Source: Epilithonimonas vandammei (GTDB taxonomy: Bacteria > Bacteroidota > Bacteroidia > Flavobacteriales > Weeksellaceae). Taken from it: a stretch of DNA of 64,000 nucleotides. The notes beneath the pieces are model-generated. The model had not been told where the DNA came from, did no database searches, and saw nothing but the letters and a program-made list of their open reading frames with translations. A program made the translations under genes and the position numbers. The DNA lies in NCBI RefSeq assembly GCF_003860525.1, contig NZ_CP034161.1:1860001-1924000 (forward strand), read 5' to 3'. How positions within the stretch are numbered: position 1 is the stretch's first letter; every line of letters begins with the position of its first letter. Shown here piece after piece: positions 60,391 to 64,000 of this stretch.

Positions 60391-61602
60391 ATGAAACGTT
60401 CCGGAACTGCAGATTTGCCACTTCATTACGGTCAGGTTCCGCCTTGGCTGTATGAGCGTATGTCCAGACTTGGGCTGGCGATTGTGGAAGTGATTCTTGC
60501 AGATTACGGAAAAGATGAAGTGCTGCGACGATTGGCTGATCCGTTTTGGTTTCAAAGTTTTGGAGCGGTTATGGGAATGGATTGGCATTCTTCAGGAATT
60601 ACAACTTCTGTAATGGGCGCTTTGAAAAGAGCCATTAATCCAAATTCTAAATCGCTTGGAATTTATATTGCTGGAGGAAAAGGAAAATTCTCCAAAGATG
60701 CACCAAATGAATTGCTGAGAATTGCAGATTCAACAGGACTTGACGGAAACGAATTGGTGCGTTGCAGTAAGTTATCTGCGAAGGTTGATAACACGGCTAT
60801 CCAAGATGGTTATCAGCTTTATCTGCATAATTTTATTTTGTCTGACCAAGGGGATTGGGCGGTTGTTCAGCAAGGGATGCACGATTCTGACGGAACTGCG
60901 AGACGTTATCATTGGCTGTCAGAAAATGTAACTTCTTTTGTGAATGAGCCTCACACGGGAATCTCCGGCGTGAATCGTGGCAATATTCTCAATCTGACAT
61001 CTTCCGAAGCAGAACAAAACAGAAACGGAATTATTGACATTACAAAAACCGATTCTGAGAAATGGATGCAGGATTTCCAGCGTTTGATCTTGCCGGCGCA
61101 TCACGAGGTTTTGGCGAGTGATGTTGATATGAAAAAGCTCGGCAATATTCTTTGGCTGGCGAGAGAAAATGAACCTGAAAATTTTGAAGATTTGCTGATG
61201 CTGAAAGGTGTTGGTCCACGAACGATGCAGTCTCTGGCTTTGGTGAGCGAGGTGATTCACGGAGCGCCTTCCAGATTTACAGACCCTGCGCGTTTTTCTT
61301 TTGCACACGGCGGAAAAGACGGGCATCCGTTTCCTGTTCCGACCCAAACTTATGACGAAACGATTTCTATCCTTAGAACTGGAATCGAGAAAGCTAAGTT
61401 GGGGAACACGGATAAGAATCTTGCGATTAAAAAACTACACGAAATTGCTGTGAGAACTGAAGAGAATTTCACACCCGATTTTAGTCTTGAAAAAGTGATA
61501 GAAGAGGAACGACAAAACTCTTGGCGATTTGGTGGGAAAACTGTTTTTGGTGATGCCAAACCTCCGAAATCGAATGGCGGGATACAGTTGAGTTTGTTTT
61601 GA
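60391..61602 (+). CDS. DUF763 family protein with C-terminal beta-clamp-binding motif
   Basis: 403 aa, DUF763: begins RSGTADLPLHYGQVPPWLYERM, GAVMGMDWHSSGITTSVMGALKRA, GGKGKFSKDAPNEL, SDQGDWAVVQQGMH, then a helix-hairpin-helix-like LKGVGPRTMQSLAL (271-284) and FAHGGKDGHPFPVP. The last residues are QLSLF (399-403), identical to the consensus of bacterial beta sliding clamp-binding peptides. DUF763 has no assigned activity; the HhH and clamp motif suggest work on DNA. The inference is from motifs only. Confidence 0.85.
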   Translation: MKRSGTADLPLHYGQVPPWLYERMSRLGLAIVEVILADYGKDEVLRRLADPFWFQSFGAVMGMDWHSSGITTSVMGALKRAINPNSKSLGIYIAGGKGKFSKDAPNELLRIADSTGLDGNELVRCSKLSAKVDNTAIQDGYQLYLHNFILSDQGDWAVVQQGMHDSDGTARRYHWLSENVTSFVNEPHTGISGVNRGNILNLTSSEAEQNRNGIIDITKTDSEKWMQDFQRLILPAHHEVLASDVDMKKLGNILWLARENEPENFEDLLMLKGVGPRTMQSLALVSEVIHGAPSRFTDPARFSFAHGGKDGHPFPVPTQTYDETISILRTGIEKAKLGNTDKNLAIKKLHEIAVRTEENFTPDFSLEKVIEEERQNSWRFGGKTVFGDAKPPKSNGGIQLSLF

Positions 61603-61645
61603 TTTTCAAGATTTTGTTTTAATATTCTAAAACTTTTTATTCTTT

Positions 61646-61678
61646 TTGTTTCACTTTAGTGAAACTTTTGTATTTTTG
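61646..61678 (+). promoter_or_regulatory. higBA promoter with embedded operator
   Basis: TTG at 61646-61648 and TATTTTTG (TAnnTTTG) at 61671-61678, spaced 22 nt. Between them lies the perfect palindrome GTTTCACTTTAGTGAAAC (61648-61665), a likely site for the HTH antitoxin. Confidence 0.65.
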
Positions 61679-61694
61679 TTTTCTAAACACAGAT

Positions 61695-62030
61695 ATGAAA
61701 TACAGAAAAGTAACATTTTTCAAAAACTACTTTCAGGATTTCTTCGACAAACAGACTGTAAAAGTAAAAACCAAAATCGTTTGGACTTTTGAGTTGATAG
61801 AAGATTTGCAAAGAGTTCCTGAAACTTATCTTAAATATCTGGAAAATACTGATGGATTGTACGAAATCCGTGTGCAAGTTGCGAGTGATATTTTTAGGAT
61901 TTTCTGTTTTTTTGACGAGGGAAAACTGATTATTGTCGCAAACAGCTTTAAAAAGAAAACTCAGAAGACGCCTAAGAAAGAAATAGAAATGGCTTTAAAA
62001 ATCAAAAAGGAATATGAAGACAGCAAATAA
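61695..62030 (+). CDS. higB: HigB-type (RelE/ParE superfamily) toxin
   Basis: 111 aa from ATG 61695; the frame opens 12 codons earlier. Phage-derived Gp49-like pattern: KIVWTFELIEDLQRVPETYLKYLENTDGLYEIRVQVASDIFRIFCFFDEGKLIIVANSFKKKTQKTPKKEIEMALKIKKEY. It probably cleaves mRNA on ribosomes. The toxin comes first, as in HigBA pairs, and overlaps the antitoxin by 17 nt. Confidence 0.88.
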   Translation: MKYRKVTFFKNYFQDFFDKQTVKVKTKIVWTFELIEDLQRVPETYLKYLENTDGLYEIRVQVASDIFRIFCFFDEGKLIIVANSFKKKTQKTPKKEIEMALKIKKEYEDSK

Positions 62031-62319
62031 AAATCTGACAACTCTTGATGAGTTCAAAGAGAAAAACTTCGGTAAACGTGGGACAAAAGAACGGGACGAA
62101 CTGGAAGCTGGTTACGACAATTTTAAAATAGGAGCACTCATTCACGATACTCGTCTGGAATTGGGAATGACACAAGAAGAATTGGCTGAAAAAGTTGGAA
62201 CGACTAAATCTTATATTTCTAAAATTGAGAATAATCTGAAAGAAACGAGAATTTCTACACTTCAAAAGATTGTTGAGCTTGGGTTTGGTGGACGATTGGA
62301 ATTGAGTATTAAGATTTGA
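62014..62319 (+). CDS. higA: HigA-type antitoxin with HTH domain
   Basis: 101 aa. The N-terminal part (LTTLDEFKEKNFGKRGTKERDELEAGYDNFKIGALI) is the toxin-binding region, followed by an XRE-type helix-turn-helix, LGMTQEELAEKVGTTKSYISKIENN. It likely binds the palindrome in the promoter. Overlaps the toxin gene. Confidence 0.9.
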   Translation: MKTANKNLTTLDEFKEKNFGKRGTKERDELEAGYDNFKIGALIHDTRLELGMTQEELAEKVGTTKSYISKIENNLKETRISTLQKIVELGFGGRLELSIKI

Positions 62320-62458
62320 TTATTTATTAACCTATAATCAATAAAATACGGATTACCGTAAAATTATTGATTTTGTATTTATATTTATATTTTTGTGAAA
62401 CTAAAGGTAGATTCAAAATTTGAACTAAAATTTTAGAAACTTTAAAAAAAACATTTTT

Positions 62459-63022
62459 ATGAAAAACATTTTTTTTCTTTTAATAATTATTTCATCTAAT
62501 ATTTTTTATGGACAGTCTCTTAATGATTTAGACATAAAGAATGGATTTAGACACTTCAAATTTGGAAGCACTCCAAGCCAAATCAAAAATATAGTTAAAC
62601 AAACTAATCAATCGTCACAAAATCCTAAAGTTGTATCTTACGAATATATTGGAGAGGATATAACGAATATTTTCAATGTTAAAGTTGATAACATATACTT
62701 AAGCTTTTTCAATAACAAGCTGTTTAGTGTAGGCGTTAATTTCGGAAATATGGAAAACGTAAAGAATTTTGAAATTTATGAATTTAATAATATTCTAACA
62801 GCACTTGAAAATACTTACGGGACAAAATGGGTTGCACCATCAAATAAGGATGGTGTTGTTTTAAATGGAGCAATTTGGGATGCAAATAATGTACGACTTG
62901 AATTAGTAAGAATTGATTTTAGTAAGAGTTATACAAATCCAAAAGATTATGGATATATATCTGGTTACATAAATGTTTTTGACAAGAAATTAATGAATGC
63001 AATTCATTCAAGTAATTTTTAG
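62459..63022 (+). CDS. Secreted hypothetical protein, 187 aa
   Basis: Signal peptide MKNIFFLLIIISSNIFYGQ. The mature part has FRHFKFGSTPSQIKNIVKQ near its start, resembling 'f.fG.s..ev...l' proteins of Bacteroidota, then VDNIYLSFFNNKLFSVGVNF, YEFNNILTALENTYGTKWVAP and VLNGAIWDANNVRLELVRI. No named family. Codon use is AT-rich like its neighbours, and it may belong to a recently acquired stretch (62.3-64 kb). Confidence 0.6.
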   Translation: MKNIFFLLIIISSNIFYGQSLNDLDIKNGFRHFKFGSTPSQIKNIVKQTNQSSQNPKVVSYEYIGEDITNIFNVKVDNIYLSFFNNKLFSVGVNFGNMENVKNFEIYEFNNILTALENTYGTKWVAPSNKDGVVLNGAIWDANNVRLELVRIDFSKSYTNPKDYGYISGYINVFDKKLMNAIHSSNF

Positions 63023-63024
63023 AA

Positions 63025-63816
63025 ATGTATTACAAACAAAATCTACCAGATAAAATTGGTATTCGTGAAACTGAAAAACTAACTGCTTACGTCGGTTACT
63101 CTACTTCCGATATGAATTTATTTGGTCAATATGAAAATGCTGTTGACATTTTAATTAATAAAATATTCGAAGAAAAACATAGGATTGATACTATTTCTCA
63201 TCCTATATTATATTTAATGAGACATACAATTGAACTTGGTTTAAAGGAGAATATTAAATATTTAAGAAAATATAGTAAGCTAAATATCACAAAAAATAAA
63301 ACTCATTCTTTAACGGATTTAGCATTAGAGTTTTAAAGGAATTATTATAAAATTGAGGCAGATAATAATTTTGATAATTTTACTAAAGAAGAATTCACAA
63401 AATATATTTCTGATTTAAATGATACAATTCAAATTCTGAATGACGATGCAAGCGCTTTTAGATATACTCTTTCAGCGGATAGTAACAAAATATTTGAGCA
63501 TTCAGACACTATTAATATATTTGAATTAAAGAAATTATTTGATAATTCAGTTACATTTCTAACTCATCTTGCAGATGTAATTTCTCCATATACTAATTAT
63601 TTAGATTTTGCTAAGGCAGATAAAAAAATAATTGAAAATGACTTAAAATATTGTAGATTTTGTTTTGATAAATCTCAAAAAGATTGGCTTATTGAGAAAT
63701 TAGATGAGAAGTACAAAATTGTAAAGGAGAAATTGATTTGGTTTGATGAAGAAGAAAATTGTTATTTAAATTTAAAAATTGCAAATAAAAAATGTTATAT
63801 AATTCATACCAAATAA
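63025..63816 (+). pseudogene. HEPN-like hypothetical protein, interrupted by one in-frame stop
   Basis: The first part (103 aa) ends at TAA 63334-63336, but the same frame continues without further stops to 63816, for about 263 codons in all. It has YLMRHTIELGLKENIKYLRKYSKLN, HSLTDLALEF before the stop and ASAFRYTLS after it. The RHTIELGLK, H-L and FRY pattern is one I recall from HEPN-like accessory proteins of defence or mobile loci. One base change probably killed it; otherwise readthrough. Starts 2 bp after the preceding gene, so transcribed with it. Confidence 0.65.
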
Positions 63817-63823
63817 AATCAAA

Positions 63824-63854
63824 AAACCCTCCGAAAAATTCAGAGGGTTTATTT
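63824..63854 (+). terminator. Intrinsic terminator
   Basis: AAACCCTC (63824-63831) pairs with GAGGGTTT (63843-63850), then TATTTATTTC. Confidence 0.8.
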
Positions 63855-63908
63855 ATTTCAATTAAATTGATAAAAATCAATCTCAAAAAATTAATTAAGA
63901 AAATCATT

Positions 63909-63916
63909 ATATTTGT
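63909..63916 (+). promoter_or_regulatory. Putative -7 element
   Basis: TATATTTG, an exact TAnnTTTG, 16 nt before the ATG at 63933. No clear TTG at -33. Confidence 0.35.
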
Positions 63917-63932
63917 TTAGTAGTTTAAAATT

Positions 63933-64000
63933 ATGGAAAGTATAACAATTTACCCAAAAGACGAAAAGCAAAAATCTTTGCTCAAATCTCTTTTAGAGGA
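63933..64000 (+). CDS. Small antitoxin-like protein, partial at window edge
   Basis: The frame from ATG 63933 runs off the window after 22 codons: MESITIYPKDEKQKSLLKSL. This opening (MESITI.PK..KQ...L..LL) resembles short antitoxin-like proteins often paired with RelE/ParE toxins in Bacteroidota. The rest of the gene lies outside, so the assignment is tentative. Confidence 0.5.
   Translation, partial: MESITIYPKDEKQKSLLKSLLE

Overview
The window reads as chromosome of a member of the Bacteroidota, most likely a Chryseobacterium/Epilithonimonas-like flavobacterium. The signs are low GC, flavobacterial promoter elements (TTG about 19-23 nt before TAnnTTTG, often with no Shine-Dalgarno), a type IX secretion sorting domain, OmpA with thrombospondin type 3 repeats, and several families of intergenic palindromic repeats. 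It is mostly core genome with small accessory insertions. I saw no rRNA, tRNA, CRISPR array or prophage.

Layout. 1-4.2 kb: an IS256/IS1249-like transposase whose start is broken by a one-base slip in an A7 run, then a DJ-1/PfpI protein, two unknown proteins, an FMN reductase and a tiny promoter-sORF-terminator unit. 4.2-7.8 kb: purM, purN, purH. 8.1-12.4 kb: proline catabolism (proline dehydrogenase and P5C dehydrogenase) around a DUF421 protein and nicotinamidase. 12.5-20.2 kb, minus strand: acidic protein, 2-hydroxyacid dehydrogenase, DedA, RarA, polyprenyl synthase, beta-propeller protein, sterol desaturase-like enzyme, RlmN. 20.2-25.2 kb: a GAF-domain protein whose 3' end is duplicated around an inserted PIN-type toxin-antitoxin pair, an Imm-NTF2-like lipoprotein, and an HD-domain protein fused to a Pycsar-effector-like membrane domain. 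25.5-31.5 kb: a phosphoesterase/outer-membrane fusion, a second beta-propeller paralogue and a DUF389 protein. 31.5-33.1 kb: an IS1182-family element split by an in-frame stop. 33.6-41.4 kb: OmpA, a decayed hydrolase, a T9SS cargo protein, a Nei-like glycosylase, dGTPase, LipB, a 5'-truncated heme-degradation gene and a ChaN-like protein.

41.4-49.5 kb is a metal-efflux locus: an OmpR-type regulator and histidine kinase, then TolC, adaptor and CzcA-type RND pump, with four phased 7-bp boxes in front of the TolC gene. 49.6-52 kb: a secreted peptide-deformylase-like protein with an altered metal ligand and small membrane or secreted proteins. 52-59.1 kb: the complete trp operon (trpEGDCFBA, minus strand), preceded by a leader peptide with three tandem Trp codons and an overlapping terminator/antiterminator. 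59.3-64 kb: thioesterase, ArsC/Spx-like protein, DUF763 protein ending in a beta-clamp-binding motif, a HigBA pair with an operator-like palindrome inside its promoter, an unknown secreted protein, an ORF with a premature stop, and the start of an antitoxin-like gene.

The strongest regulatory find is the trp attenuator. The most interesting accessory finds are the toxin-antitoxin insertion that rebuilt the end of its host gene, the HD-Pycsar-like fusion, the phased response-regulator boxes, and the DUF763 clamp motif. All functions are assigned by reading motifs, without database searches.
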